From contig CM047429.1 in assembly GCA_026168455.1 (NCBI GenBank), positions 40,036,066-40,100,065 on the forward strand: DNA of 64,000 bases, written 5' to 3'. This document shows positions 1 through 10,928 of the stretch, one piece after another (position 1 is the stretch's first letter; every line of letters starts with the position of its first letter). A program made the position numbers and the translations under genes. Source of the stretch: Theocolax elegans (lineage: Eukaryota; Arthropoda; Insecta; Hymenoptera; Cerocephalidae). Under the pieces are notes generated by a model that saw only the letters and a list, made by a program, of their open reading frames with translations, made no database searches and had not been told where the DNA came from.

Positions 1-2224
1 AATTTACGAGAGAGAAAGGCATTAATTTGCATAATCGTCCAGCCTATGTACACGAGTTAAATGGTACAGCGGAAAGATTCAATAGAACGATAATGGATAT
101 GTCGCGATGTTTACTAACAGAGGCACAAGTACACAAACGGTTTTGGCCTGAAATAATATGTGCGGCTACTTATTTGAAAAATCGAACGCTCGCTAATACT
201 ATTGAGAGAAAAACTCCATATGAAATTTTCTTTAGGAAGAAACCGAATGTTGAACATTTACGCTTATATGGGAGTAAAGTTTTTGTAAAAAGGCCAGAAC
301 AAAAAAGATTTTCGAAATGGGATAAAAAAGCGGATATGGGAATTCTATTAGGCTATAGTGATGTTGGCTATAGAGTTTTGTTAAATAATAAAATATTAGT
401 TACAAGGCATGTTGAATTTATCGAAGAAAATATTAAATGTATTAGTTTTGATGAAAATGAAAATGAAAAAGAAAGCGATGAAAATACAGAAAACGAGTTA
501 AATGATAGTGTTTTTGAAAGCGCGGATGAAAATGTAGAAGAACAAAGTAATAAAAAATATGAAAAGCTAACATTGCCGCGTAGATCTACACGCGAAAAGA
601 AAAGTCCGATTAGGTATCCGAATAACAGCGCAGTAACTTCATTACTAAATCAACCTTCGGGAAAATTTAGTAATGGTAGTTCTTATAACATATGTGTAAA
701 TTCCTGTAGAGTAGATACGCCTGGTACATTTGAGGAGGCGATAAATTGTGAAGATAGTAAAAATTGGGAAAAAGCAATGAATCAAGAAATAGATTGCATA
801 AATAAAAATAAAACCTTGATATTAGTAGAAAGAATAAAAGACAAAAAAGTCTTAGATGTTAAATGGGTTTATACGAGAAAATCTGATGATAGTTATAAAG
901 CTAGGTTAGTTGTAAGAGGTTTTCAACAAATAGATGAAATTGATGACATATACGCTCCAGTAGCAAAGAATCAAACCTTAAAAATTTTACTTTCTTATTG
1001 TTGTCAAAATGAATTAAAAATTGAACAAATGGATGTAGAAACTGCATTTCTTAATGGAAAAATAAACTCTGAGGTATATGTAAATCAACCAAAAGGTTAC
1101 GAAGATAAAACAAATAAAGTATACAAATTGTCAAAAGCGTTGTATGGATTACGAGAAAGTCCGAGAGACTGGTATGAGTGTTTTGATGAGTGTATTACAA
1201 AATTAGGATTCAAAAGAAATAATGTAGATTTATGTTTATATAAAAAAGGTAAAGAGAAAAATGAAATTTATATTTTGATTTATGTAGATGATTTGTTAAT
1301 TTGTAGTAAAAGTAAGGAAAACATTCAAAGCGTTAAGAAACTCTTATCAGATAAATTTAAAATGAAAGACTTAGGAAAAATCAAAGAGTATCTTGGAATA
1401 AATATAACTTATGATTATCTAGAAAATAAGCTTACGTTAAGCCAAACAAAATATATAGAGTCGTTAGTTGAGAAATATCAAATACAAAACAGTAGATTGT
1501 ATAGTACTCCTATAGAGACAAATTTAAAGCTAGAAAAATCTGAAAGCTGTGAGTCAAATATAAAATATAGAAATTTAATAGGTGCTTTATTATACATTAG
1601 TTCAAATACAAGGCCAGATATAAGTTATAGTGTTAATTATTTGAGTAGATATCAAAATAGTTATAGCGAAACACATTGGAAATACGCATTGCGAATTTTG
1701 AAATATTTGTACTTAACAAAAGATTTAAATTTACACTATAAAAGAAATGAAAATTGCAATACTATAACTTGCTATGTTGATGCCGATTGGGCAGGCGATA
1801 ATAATGATCGAAAATCTACGACTGGATATGTTGTAAAAATGTACGGAATTGTGATCGATTGGAAATCTCGAAAACAAAAATGTATAACCAAAGCTTCGAC
1901 GTATGCAGAGTATGTAGCATTATCTGAAGTAGTAAGTGAGATAAAATTTATAAGAGAATTAGTAAAAATATTCGACATAAGTATAAATAAATCTATAAAA
2001 ATTTATGAAGATAATTCGGGAGCAATAAACATTGCAAATAATGGTATTTTACGAAAAATTCGAAACATATAGAAATACATTATCATTTTGTACATGAGAG
2101 TGTAAAGGAAAAATTAATTGAAGTGTGTAAAATTGATTCAAATGAAAATGTTGCGGATATTTTTAGTAAAGCATTATGCAAAGAAAAGTTTGAAAAATTC
2201 AGAATGAAATTGAATATAATATAG
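1..2224 (+). pseudogene. Ty1/copia pol, integrase C-end to RNase H, broken and cut by the window edge
   Basis: This is the 3' half of a copia polyprotein, which integrates and reverse-transcribes the element. The long frame at 27-2072 opens in the integrase core with the motif ELNGTAERFNR, whose Glu (about residue 16) is the last acidic residue of the DDE triad. The reverse transcriptase follows, with IDAETAFLNG-like QMDVETAFLNG and the catalytic YVDD at about residues 419-422. RNase H follows with YVDADWAGD near residue 583 and the copia signature RKSTTGYV. A one-base frameshift at an A-run near 2053-2060 stops the frame, and the last 55 codons (KHIE..., ADIFSKAL) continue in another frame to TAG at 2222-2224. 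Gag, protease and the integrase N-part lie outside the window. The following LTR confirms the orientation. Family assignment is certain; activity is unlikely because of the frameshift. Confidence 0.95.
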
Positions 2225-2261
2225 AGCAAATAAGTTTAAATAAATAATACAATATAAATGT

Positions 2262-2270
2262 AAGGAGGCG
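2262..2270 (+). other. Polypurine tract of the copia element
   Basis: AAGGAGGCG lies directly before the LTR and 37 bases after the pol stop. This is the position of the RNA primer for plus-strand DNA synthesis. The run is short and ends in CG, so the call rests mainly on position. Confidence 0.6.
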
Positions 2271-2643
2271 TGTTGAAATATAATATGTACATTTATATTG
2301 TTATATATACCCAAGTTTAAACCAAGTTCATGTTATATACCCAAGTTCAAACCAAGTTCAATATTGTACGCTAATCATGTATAGTGTGAAGCACGCCGAA
2401 ATAAGTGAGCGTACTAATGAGTGTGAGTGGAGACACACTTGCAAGTCTCCCCTCTCTAGTATGTATGTGAGTATGACTATAGTGCGAGAGACGCCGGACA
2501 AGACGACGATCTCTCTGCTACTCGATCTCTCTGGCTTGAGCCTTCGTCGAATAAATATGTCATTGTATATAAGAAGTAATAGTTAAATAAATCCAGATTA
2601 TTATAGAATAAAATTCTCTCCATTTTATATCCACACCTCAACA
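2271..2643 (+). repeat. 3' LTR of the copia element (373 bp)
   Basis: The block begins TGTTGA and ends TCAACA, a perfect 6-bp terminal inverted repeat of the TG...CA type, and starts right after the polypurine tract. Inside are two near-identical ~28-bp tandem units (2309-2360, ACCCAAGTT...CCAAGTTCA), a TATATAAG stretch at 2565-2572 and AATAAA-type poly(A) signals near 2586 and 2606. Sequence after the LTR starts GTAAT; the matching left target site is outside the window, so the duplication cannot be checked. Confidence 0.88.
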
Positions 2644-3337
2644 GTAATAAAATACAATGTATATCGGTCTAGTGTCGACCGTGCTCTGAGGCTCTGATTC
2701 GGACGTTTTCCGTTGTACTTCAGTTTTCGTATACCACCACTCCGCGCATGGAGGGGGAATCGCAGGATGTCCCAACAAACGTAATATAAGATATAGAACA
2801 CAACGCTAGTAAAAGTAATTACAAATTTGATTGTAAAAAAATATAAATTTAATGTAAAAGTAAATGAATAGTTTAGTGCAAAACTTATAAACGTATCTAA
2901 TTGCTTTATCCGATTATCTGGAGAAATGGCAAATTATATTTGCAAATTATTCTTACATTATAGATGTGTGATACAAAAAATTAAAGTAATAGCATGTATC
3001 TAATAACTCTGCACTTTGCGTACACCTTATTTGTACTGTATTACTGTTTGCAGCCTACTAATTCGTACAACGACTCTTACGTGCAGAGCGCGCTTCGCTT
3101 GTAAATACTTTGCGTACATGCAAGTGACTCCTGGCTTGTATGGCAGCCTTCTATACATCCTCCTAGGACGTATAAGGTGTTTATACGTCCTAGGAGGCTG
3201 TATGAAAAGCGCTCCGTAGGATATACGCGGCGATCAATATAAGCTGTGCCACGTGAATCGGTAGAGTCAACGTGTTTGAAACGCGTAGTACATGTATCGG
3301 AGATATATCTAAGGCTTTTCAAACGTAAACACAACTA
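2644..3337. other. Unassigned DNA with a perfect 17-bp stem hairpin
   Basis: No coding region is supported. The notable structure is a hairpin at 3159-3197: arms CCTCCTAGGACGTATAA and its exact reverse complement, with the five-base loop GGTGT. Weaker complementarity continues about 20 bases outward on each side. It may be the centre of a small palindromic MITE, but I could not define ends or a target duplication. Confidence 0.5.
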
Positions 3338-3343
3338 GTTTAA

Positions 3344-3486
3344 GCTTTAGAGGACGGGATGGCCCCTACACGGGCCTTGCCCATGATCGACCCTTTACAT
3401 GTGTTAGTTTTGAGATGTGAGAAATCACTCGATTTCTATAGAAAAGTGAGAGAAAAAAGTAAACCCATATCCCCGTCCTCTAAAGG
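3344..3486. mobile_element. 143-bp MITE with TTAA target duplication (piggyBac-like)
   Basis: TTAA stands on both sides (3340-3343 and 3487-3490). The ends are a 15-bp inverted repeat, GCTTTAGAGGACGGG at the left and the complement of CCTTTAGAGGACGGG at the right, with one mismatch. TTAA duplication with a CC-type end is typical of piggyBac-like non-autonomous elements; Kolobok elements also use TTAA. There is no ORF. A related end, CCTTTAGAGGGCCGGGG, occurs at 50,386 after another TTAA, so this is a family. Confidence 0.75.
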
Positions 3487-3547
3487 TTAAACGTAACGTT
3501 TTCGTTACTTTAATCATAGTTATCTTGTTATTGCTCAGATACGAAAG

Positions 3548-3590
<43 letters not shown>
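3548..3590. repeat. (TA)n microsatellite
   Basis: About 21 uninterrupted TA units in AT-rich DNA. Simple repeat with no other feature. Confidence 0.95.
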
Positions 3591-3593
<3 letters not shown>

Positions 3594-3968
3594 AAATAAC
3601 GCAAAATTAGTCCTATATCTTTAATAACTGCAATGTACAATTAATAATAAGTAATTACTGAATATTTAATATTCTATGATACTAAATGCAAAATTTAAAA
3701 AGTTAAAATGTTTTATAAGCGTCAGTATACAAATGTTTAAAAATTATTGATATAATATACAATTATTTATATTGTTTAACAAATTGAAAACAAATTATTT
3801 TGTGAGCAACAAAAGAGTCGTACGAAGTATAAGGCTGAAAAATTGTTTACTCATTGGATGGTTAGTACGTCCGCGGTCGCGAGCACAGCGAGAAATTTTC
3901 CGCCTCGAACAGTAATGACGCGAGGCTTACCCAAGGTACATAAATAACTAATTTGTATAATATGGTAA

Positions 3969-4055
3969 CGTGTACTGTACGTACACTTTATGAATTGTGT
4001 ACTGTAAGTACACTGTATATGGTACCGGTTACTGTACGTACACTTTATGGTAACC
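3969..4055. repeat. Three short tandem copies around TGTACTGTACGTACACT
   Basis: Three ~28-31-bp units follow each other, each built on TGTACTGTA[C/A]GTACACT or a close variant and ending in TTTATG or TATATGG. The core GTACGTAC is palindromic. No coding or mobile feature is evident. Confidence 0.7.
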
Positions 4056-4692
4056 AAATGTCATCGGTATTGTACTTTTCAATTTTCACTTTGATTTGTA
4101 TTGTAATTTAATTGTAAATTTTGATTTAGAAATGACTATAACAAAAGTAACGCATATTCATCTACTAAAATTACAATTTGTTATCAGTGTTACGTACATT
4201 ATGATTTTTAATGAACTTAAAAAATGATCTATTATTGTATAGTTAAATTTTTAATTCAGTTCAATTTTCATTACCACTCCATATACTTTGTACAGTTTTA
4301 GTACCCTTCATTCCAGATAAAAAAAAATATTTATCATTACTTTAATTTAATAAGATTTTTAAAATAATAAATTTTCAGAATGGTAGCGTCTACTTTTTAA
4401 AATTAAGTTTAAATTGGTAAAGTTTTCTACAACTTGTAATATTAATAAACTAAGTATTTCTGAATAATCTCCATAACTTTATCAATTACTTGGTATGTTT
4501 AAATGAATTTTTTAATCACTATTAAATTAAGCAATGAGCAAAAGAGTTATTGGTAAACAACAAGTAAACCAACTTCTATGGAGACCGTTGATGGAGGGAC
4601 ACATGTGATTTTATCGTTATATACAATTTTGATTGTTTCATTAAGTTTATTTACATTAATTTTAATACATTATAAATAATGCAGTTGGAAAT
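4056..4692. other. AT-rich sequence, nothing recognised
   Basis: I see no ORF, repeat family or RNA gene here. It ends with the left copy of the target duplication of the next SINE (4693-4702). Confidence 0.6.
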
Positions 4693-4702
4693 ATGTTTAA
4701 TT

Positions 4703-4912
4703 GTTCTTTTTTTATTTTAACGTCGCTCTTTTTATGCTCCCAAATCGGTGCTAATCAGCGACGGAGGTCATGCGATGTCTTGGTGAAGAAAGCACTTGTT
4801 GAAAATACATTCCCCAGTGGTGCCTGTATCAATCGGCCGGGGCCGGGAATCGAACCTGGGACCTCCAGATTACGAGCCCAACGCCCTAACCGACCGAGAC
4901 ATCGCAGGCCTC
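4703..4912 (-). mobile_element. tRNA-derived SINE, full length, 10-bp target duplication
   Basis: On the minus strand a tRNA-like head (about 4912-4838) is followed by a body and an A-rich tail ending at 4703. The head has a perfect Pol III box B (GGTTCGATTCC) and a box-A-like stretch (GGTTAGGGCGTTGGG); the anticodon loop reads CTCGTAA, so the parent may be tRNA-Thr(CGT). The 10-bp direct repeat ATGTTTAATT flanks it exactly (4693-4702 and 4913-4922), showing retrotransposition. The tail, containing GCTGATTAGC and AGAGCGACGTT, recurs in SINEs at 25.7 kb and 50.6 kb. It is not a functional tRNA gene, because the 5' half does not fold with the 3' half. Confidence 0.88.
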
Positions 4913-4922
4913 ATGTTTAATT

Positions 4923-5183
4923 CTACTTAATACATATGTGGATAATAAAATGGATCTTTACTATGGTACTGTTAAATAACTGATCATTTATAATACATGG
5001 TAAGTACATAACTTAATGGAATTGCAACTTGAAATCGTACTCCGTTTACCGAGTGTAGGAGGTGCGAAGTAATCGTCGAGTCGAACTGTGCACGCACCTT
5101 CTAGAGGGAATCGTCGTCTGCTAGTTCCTAACAAGCTCAATCGAGATATGGCTATCAATACAAAATAGTTTTCTATATACATT
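4923..5183. other. Unassigned spacer
   Basis: No supported gene. Slightly GC-richer around 5020-5120, with no recognisable motif. Confidence 0.4.
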
Positions 5184-5600
5184 TTGTAACGATCACGCAG
5201 GGTATTAGGGCATGGCGATTAAGGCGAAATAAACGATTGATAAAAATAGTAATAATTTATTATAATAATAGAATTTATAAAACGAATGCTCGGCTGCGTA
5301 CGAACTGCGGCGGTTTGCTACGCGAGTGGAAAAGGATGAGAAGGGGGGAGACATGGGAAGCACATGAAGGACGATAGCAATCGTATTGTCAACACGACGT
5401 TAATGTTGCCGCAACGGCGTACGGAAGAGCTCTCTCGAGTTTCGGCAGGCTCGTTCACTGCTTCGCTGGCCGGGCCCGACGTGTGCACGCAGCTTCTTGC
5501 GTCGAACCGTCCGTCGACCGTCGTCATCCCGCGCGCATCGTACGGCCAGTGTTCGCGGTCGTGCGGATACGACGAGAGCGCCTTTAACTATGTGTGTTAA
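5184..5600 (-). repeat. LTR-like block, minus strand, start undefined
   Basis: Read on the minus strand it is a GC-rich block, then AT-rich sequence with an AATAAA-type signal near 5260, and it ends GATCGTTACA at 5184, which is how gypsy LTRs in this window end (GTTACA). I could not find a matching second copy or the other boundary, so it may be a solo or truncated LTR. No coding frame in it looks real. Confidence 0.3.
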
Positions 5601-5601
5601 A

Positions 5602-5936
5602 AAAATGAACTTTTCTCGGAAGGCTTCGGCGGTTAATTATACGCGCCAAGAACCTGCGAGGCGAGACACTCTCGACGCGTCGCTGAGATTGTCTCGCCTC
5701 GCAGATACCCACCGAGATCTTATAAGCAAATACCAAATTTTAATAACAAATTTTTATTCTTTTTATAGCAGTGTTAGTGTAGGTAAACCGAAATTATTTT
5801 TAGTATGATATACACAAAAAATACTTTTTCTCGGAAGGCTGTGGTGATTAATTATTGTCGCGTAAAACCTGCGAGGCGAGACACGCTCGGCGCGTCGCTG
5901 AGATTGTTTCGCCTCGCAGGTATCCGTCAAACAGCT
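5602..5936. repeat. Two direct copies of a stem-loop unit, about 224 bp apart
   Basis: The segments at about 5610-5720 and 5828-5935 are diverged direct repeats, starting CTCGGAAGGCT and ending CGCCTCGCAG. Each holds an inverted repeat with arms TGCGAGGCGAGAC and its complement around a loop containing GACGCGTCGCTGAG or GGCGCGTCGCTGAG. Differences between copies (for example GACGCG/GGCGCG) leave most of the stem intact. Open frames across it are not recognisable proteins. Confidence 0.6.
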
Positions 5937-5989
5937 ATTAAATTATTACTAATTGCTGCACATTGTTCTGGAGTGGAATTGATTTTTAA

Positions 5990-6459
5990 TTTCTTACAAT
6001 CATATTATCGCTATTATCCGGTGTCTCAGAAAATCGAGCAAGAGATGCACGTGCAAGTGCAACAAATGCTTGACGCGGGGATAATTCGCCCGTCGACGAG
6101 CGAGTGGTCGAGCCCAGTAGTCATGGTGCGGAAATCTAAAGGTACCTATAGATTCTGCATCGACTACCGTAAGCTCAATTCCGTCTTGAAGACCTGGGCT
6201 TATCCGCTTCCCTATAGGAGATTATTTTGCGTAAACTCCAAAGGGCACGTTACATAAGCACGCTGGATTTAAGCAGCGCATACCATCAGATTCCGATGAA
6301 AAAGGGTTTGGAACATCTGATGGCTTTCACGGTGCCTGGCTTAGGCTTATATGAGTTAACTCGGATGCCGTACCGTGTGGCGAGTGGGGGGGGGCTGCTA
6401 CGTTTCAACAGCTGATATGTAGAGTGATAGGCCCTGATCTTGAACCGTACACGTTTTCG
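5990..6459 (+). pseudogene. gypsy reverse-transcriptase fragment
   Basis: A fragment of the Ty3/gypsy RT N-half. Recognisable blocks are AGIIRPSTSEWSSPVV, YRFCIDYRKLN and, after a frameshift near 6215, STLDLSSAYHQIP with the RT catalytic Asp and FTVPGLGLYELTRMPY. A second frameshift lies in a G-run at 6388-6394, followed by ATFQQLICRVIGPDLEPY. The sequence stops exactly where LTR B begins, just before the YxDD motif would come. No protease, RNase H or integrase remains. Clear pseudogene. Confidence 0.88.
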
Positions 6460-7143
6460 TGACTGAAACTCACACCGTACTAATAATCGAAGTACAGAAA
6501 TATGGAACAAGTTAATTGTTACCTGGAACGAAACTATAACCGCAGCGCCGATATGTAAGCAGCACCAGGACACCTTATACCATACAGCGGACTTGCGCTA
6601 GTACTACGAAGATATCGGTAATCGACTCGCGCGCTTGATGCGAGATCGATCTACCACATTCACGGTATGTAACGCGCAGGTGCGTGGTACGATGGCGGCT
6701 CCTGCGAATGCCGAGAGCCAGAGCCCTACAGTCCGCCGACTCGGTTGGATAGAAAACAGCTAGCTGCCGAATTTAGCAAGTTGCGAGCGAGCGAGAAATT
6801 GAGTAATAGAGAGAAAAATCGCCATTTAAGGGACGAGCGCCGATCTCTTCCACAAAAGGTTGGTAAATATTCACTCTCGCTGCTTATGGTACCGCCGTGT
6901 ACCAGTGCTAGTGTGTGCGAGATCCTGGTTCCCTTCCTTCCCCTTACCTTCCCTTTACAGTGAACTGCGCTATCGGTAATTACCCGTGGCGATAGCCCGT
7001 GAGCTATTTCGGTTTCTTGTCGCGTATAAACGCGGCTGGCGCCCACCCCGGTATCGTATAGTGTAAGTTTAGTTGTAAATAAATCTTCTATTAAATCTAA
7101 TATAATCATTCTCCTGCACCCTGATCCCCAGTGCAGCGTGACA
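6460..7143 (+). repeat. LTR B, 684 bp, with primer-binding site downstream
   Basis: About 650 bp are shared with a second copy at 21,827-30,232 (interrupted), including the ends: TG...GTGACA. AATAAA at 7078 fits an LTR poly(A) signal. Just after the LTR comes TTGGCGTCCAG at 7144, which has the TGG... form of a tRNA primer-binding site, so this looks like a 5' LTR on the plus strand. No internal coding region follows; the element is truncated within about 300 bp. The 5' boundary is set by alignment with the second copy and may be off by a base or two. Confidence 0.78.
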
Positions 7144-7450
7144 TTGGCGTCCAGTGTGATTTTTATTAAGGGATCCTTTTCTTTCTTTGAAGTAAAATTT
7201 ATAAGCTTTAAGCGTAACATTGTCGTACAAATAATAGTTTTTTTGTGTAGTAAGGATCGAGCGAAAATAACTGTTGTAAGCGTTGACGCGCGACGCAAGA
7301 GTGACCATGTTGCTTTTTCCTTTCCTTCAGCAAAGCTCGCACACACGGAAGAAGCCGGTCGGCTATTTTGACGGCCATTTACTATAAAATAATACTAATT
7401 GAGCACATGCACGGAAAATACAATTTTTACATATAATTTATTTGCACTGT
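7144..7450 (+). other. Primer-binding site and leader remnant of the LTR-B element
   Basis: The first bases match a primer-binding site pattern (TGGCGTCCAG). The remaining ~300 bp have no recognisable ORF and end at the TTAA of the next transposon. Confidence 0.45.
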
Positions 7451-7454
7451 TTAA

Positions 7455-8750
7455 GGGGTCAAGCCTGGGTTAAATGTTTTCAATAAATAAATAATTATTA
7501 TTAGAATAATTTTTTTTTTTAATTCTTCTCACATATTAATTTTTTTTACATAATATATATGTATTATACATTATATTTATCAATATAAAAAATGTTTATA
7601 ATGCATTTTTAATCCTGGTTATTAAACTTATAATGATATTAAAAAATTGATTAATTTTTGCAGTTGCCGTAGGATATTGAAGCATTGAATGCATCTTTTA
7701 ATGTCTAATAAGGCTTAAAATGTTCATGGAATATATGTTTACAGACTTATGTTTTTCCTTTTCTGAAAAAAAATTAATAACAATGTATTAAATATAAAAG
7801 TTGATAATAACAAGAAAAATAGTGAATGTTATGTACGTATACGTACTCATTGTGTACACTAACGTCTATTTATTTCATGAGCGTTACTTTTTTTCCAACT
7901 TTTCTACTTGAATCAATAACAAATACCTTAAAACAGTTTGTACATGTTATTGTTATTTTACTTCCCAAACCTCTCACATCAACTTCACTGTACCATGACA
8001 ATTCTGACAAACTAAAAATTCTTCTAATGTTGGGAAAAGTAGTGATATATCAATAATTCTATTTTCTGTGCTACTTTCTTCAATGGTATCAGTTTTTAAC
8101 TTTTTACTTGATCTGGATCAATGTTGATGGAAGTGCATCGTAGTTGGTTCTTACTGATGTTGATAATTTTTTTATGAGCAGATGTACCAGGTATTCTGTT
8201 ACTTGAGTCTGGCATTTTTTTTACTGCTCTTTTTTTGTATAAACTTATAATTAATTTCTTAAAACTAATAAAATTTAAAGTTAAAAATATACTTTTAATT
8301 TAAAATCCACTGAGTATTTACTAAAATAATGTAAATACTTTATCAATGCAGACAATATTTACTTCAAATAGAACTGTACGTATTTGTGCAGTATATAAAA
8401 GTAAAAGGAATCATTTACTTATTAACTATTAAATTTGAATCGTATGGTAAAGTAGATTTCTACTTTACCAAACTCTACGCTTGATAGTTGCTTCGTTTAA
8501 TATACTTGTATGTAAACGTCGAAAACCTCGCAATTATTATTTTAGTTAAATTAAAATAAAATGTCTTTTTTTGCAAAAATAATTTTAGAGAAATAATGTC
8601 TATTGATGCTTACTTTATTTCAATTATAACTTGCGAAAAAATTTTTTGTTTTTTTTCAAATTTTGGGATAATGTTTTATGTAAGAAATACTTTAAAAAAA
8701 GTTAATAAAACAAAATCGATTTTTTGAGCAGTTAACCCAGGCTTGACCCC
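7455..8750 (-). mobile_element. 1.3-kb DNA transposon with TTAA duplication and 19-bp perfect TIRs
   Basis: TTAA flanks the element (7451-7454 and 8751-8754). The TIR is GGGGTCAAGCCTGGGTTAA, perfect in both arms. TTAA duplications are used by piggyBac and Kolobok; a GGGG start suits Kolobok better, but this is inference. The interior is AT-rich and holds a decayed transposase fragment on the minus strand. Too short and broken to be autonomous. Confidence 0.85.
7826..8010 (-). pseudogene. Transposase remnant with CxxC...RGLGSK...CxxC pattern
   Basis: Read on the minus strand in two frames: CQNC, then RGLGSKITITCTNC, then, after a frameshift, HEINRR. This order (two CxxC pairs around RGLGSK, then EINRR) resembles a zinc-binding N-terminal domain common in insect transposases annotated as Mutator-like. 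The match is from memory and the fragment is short and frame-broken. It sits inside the TTAA element, which suggests the family of its transposase. Confidence 0.5.
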
Positions 8751-8754
8751 TTAA

Positions 8755-8964
8755 ATAATTCATTTCCCCTCTCTTTTCAGCTTATACAGCTGTACTAACC
8801 AAGTGTTTAATTTTTTTTGTGTGCTTTCCATAAGAGAATATATTTTTTTTTAAACTGTAATATATATTATCAATAACACAAATTTGCATTTTATAGTTAT
8901 AATAATAACTCGAAGGTGCTTTAAGCATTATTTTTTTTTAAAGCATTATAATTTTTTTTGGTTA
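8755..8964. other. AT-rich spacer, nothing recognised
   Basis: Lies between two DNA elements. It contains several T-runs, with no ORF or repeat that I can name. Confidence 0.5.
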
Positions 8965-10928
8965 CATATCGACGGCTGAGAGGAACAAAAACCTATCTCG
9001 GCAATCGCTTCGAGAAGAGCCTAGCTCGACGACGGCTTAATGAAAGACCTATTTCGGCTGCCGCTTCCAGAAGACTCTATCTCAGCGGCGGCTTAAAGAA
9101 AAACCTATTTCAGTTGCCGCTTCGAGAAGAGTCTATCTCGGCGGCGGATTGAAAGAAATCCTATTTCAAGCCAGATTTATTGTTTTCAAATTTTGTAGTG
9201 GTAGTACAGCGCAATTTTAAATTGCGGGCTTAAAATGCTGGAAAAAATTATGAAAAAAATCTTAATTTGTTTTTTTAGTATTGCGTATGCTTTTGACCTA
9301 GTAATTAATAAGTATATTATAAAATATATACATAAATAAATATATCGATAAATCTAGTGTCGGGCCAACGTGTTGGATGAAAAATTGTTCCAAATTGGGA
9401 AATAATTAGAATACGGCGACTCTAGTTATTTCCCAATGGGAAATTTCATTCAGGTCTGAAAAATAATTTTACGAGGCGTATATAAAGTGTAAAGAGCTAT
9501 TTAACAGGCAAGGTCTTGTTATAAATCGCCATTACAGATTTAAGTTGCTCAAATTTTGGCGCGAATTATCGACTTTTTCCAATCGCCTAGATAGAAGAAT
9601 AAAAAATTTAACTTTGTTTTTGCTTATAAAGTATACAATGCACATCGTCTTTCAATTCAATTAATATGTGTATCTACAATTGTTGGACATTCGAAAGCTT
9701 AGACAATATCTTAAGTCCCATAAATTAAGATGTTTTTCTAAACTTTATTTTTATGTTTTTATTGAATTTTATGAAATTATTGAATTTTATTTACACAAAG
9801 TATAAAAAATTTAACTATAAAAATACTACCATAAATTTAAGATCTATTTAAATAATATTTAACGCTAAAATAGAAATCTTTTACAAAAATTGTAACATTC
9901 AGCTGTTTGTGTACAAAAATTACTAAAAATAATTTATAAATTTATAAAATTTAATAATTTATAAAAATTACATAGATTGATTAGAATAAAATAAGTTACA
10001 CTATCCCAATTTTGTAATTAAACAAGCCATTTACTATATATTATAAAGAAACTTACAGATTAATTTCTTGTTAATTTATTTTCGTAATTTTTTAATTATA
10101 TGATACAATATTTGTAATAGTTCCCGAGATATCCTTTGGTAAAAGCATATTGTTAAAAATCATAGTATGGAGAGTAAAATTATTGACGTACTTATGTGAC
10201 AAATAAATTGGCTAAAAAAATTTTGATAAAAATTTAGAATAATACACTTTGTTTAAAGTAATTACAAAATATTAAAATGTATTACGCAAAAAATTATTAA
10301 TAATTAATAAAACATTTTTTTTCTAAATATAATATATAAGAAACACTTATTTTAATTGTCTTGTTTACCTCTGGTAAACAAGGTTATGAAGAAAATTAAA
10401 AATTTTATTTACATGCTTTTATTGATTATTTAGTATTATTTATTTTTTATTTTATTTACATAATTTTATTTTATTTACCCGTCGGTATGGAAAATCTGAA
10501 TTCGGCGCGCAATTTATTTTTTTCTCTTTGGAAACGATAGCTGAACAAAATCTCAGTTTTAAATATAAATATATTAAACCACCTTTTGGATGTTATTCTA
10601 CTAATAGTAATAATACTGGCAATATTAAAAAACAAATCATGATTTTTGTCACAATTTTTACCAGCATTTTAAGCCTGCCAATTTAAAATTTAAACTACTA
10701 AATTTGAAAACAAAAAATCTGACTTGAGATAGGTCTTTCTTTAAGCCATCTCCGAGATAGGCTCTTCTCGAAACGGTAGCCGAGATAGGTCTTTCTTCAA
10801 GCCGTCGCCCAAATAGGCTCTTCTCGAAACGGCAGCCGAAATAGGTCTTTCTTCAAACCGTCGCCGAGATTGGCTCAGCTCGAAACGATTGCCGAGATAG
10901 GTTTCTGTTTCTCTCAGCCGTCGATATG
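8965..10928. mobile_element. 1.96-kb foldback-type element with ~330-bp TIRs containing subrepeats
   Basis: The ends are inverted copies beginning CATATCGACGGCTGAGAG. Each arm (about 8965-9290 and 10612-10928) starts with a run of ~50-60-bp subunits alternating CCTATCTCGGC and GGCTTNAAGAAA, then GC-poor sequence ending with AGGCTTAAAATGCTGG or similar. The centre is AT-rich with no ORF. Flanking triplets are TTA on the left and CTA on the right, so a 3-bp duplication is possible but unproven. A non-autonomous DNA transposon is most likely. Confidence 0.75.

Noticed and set aside
4838..4912. tRNA gene on the minus strand
   Set aside because: Boxes A and B are tRNA-like, but the arms do not pair fully, and the body, A-tail and 10-bp duplication show a SINE.
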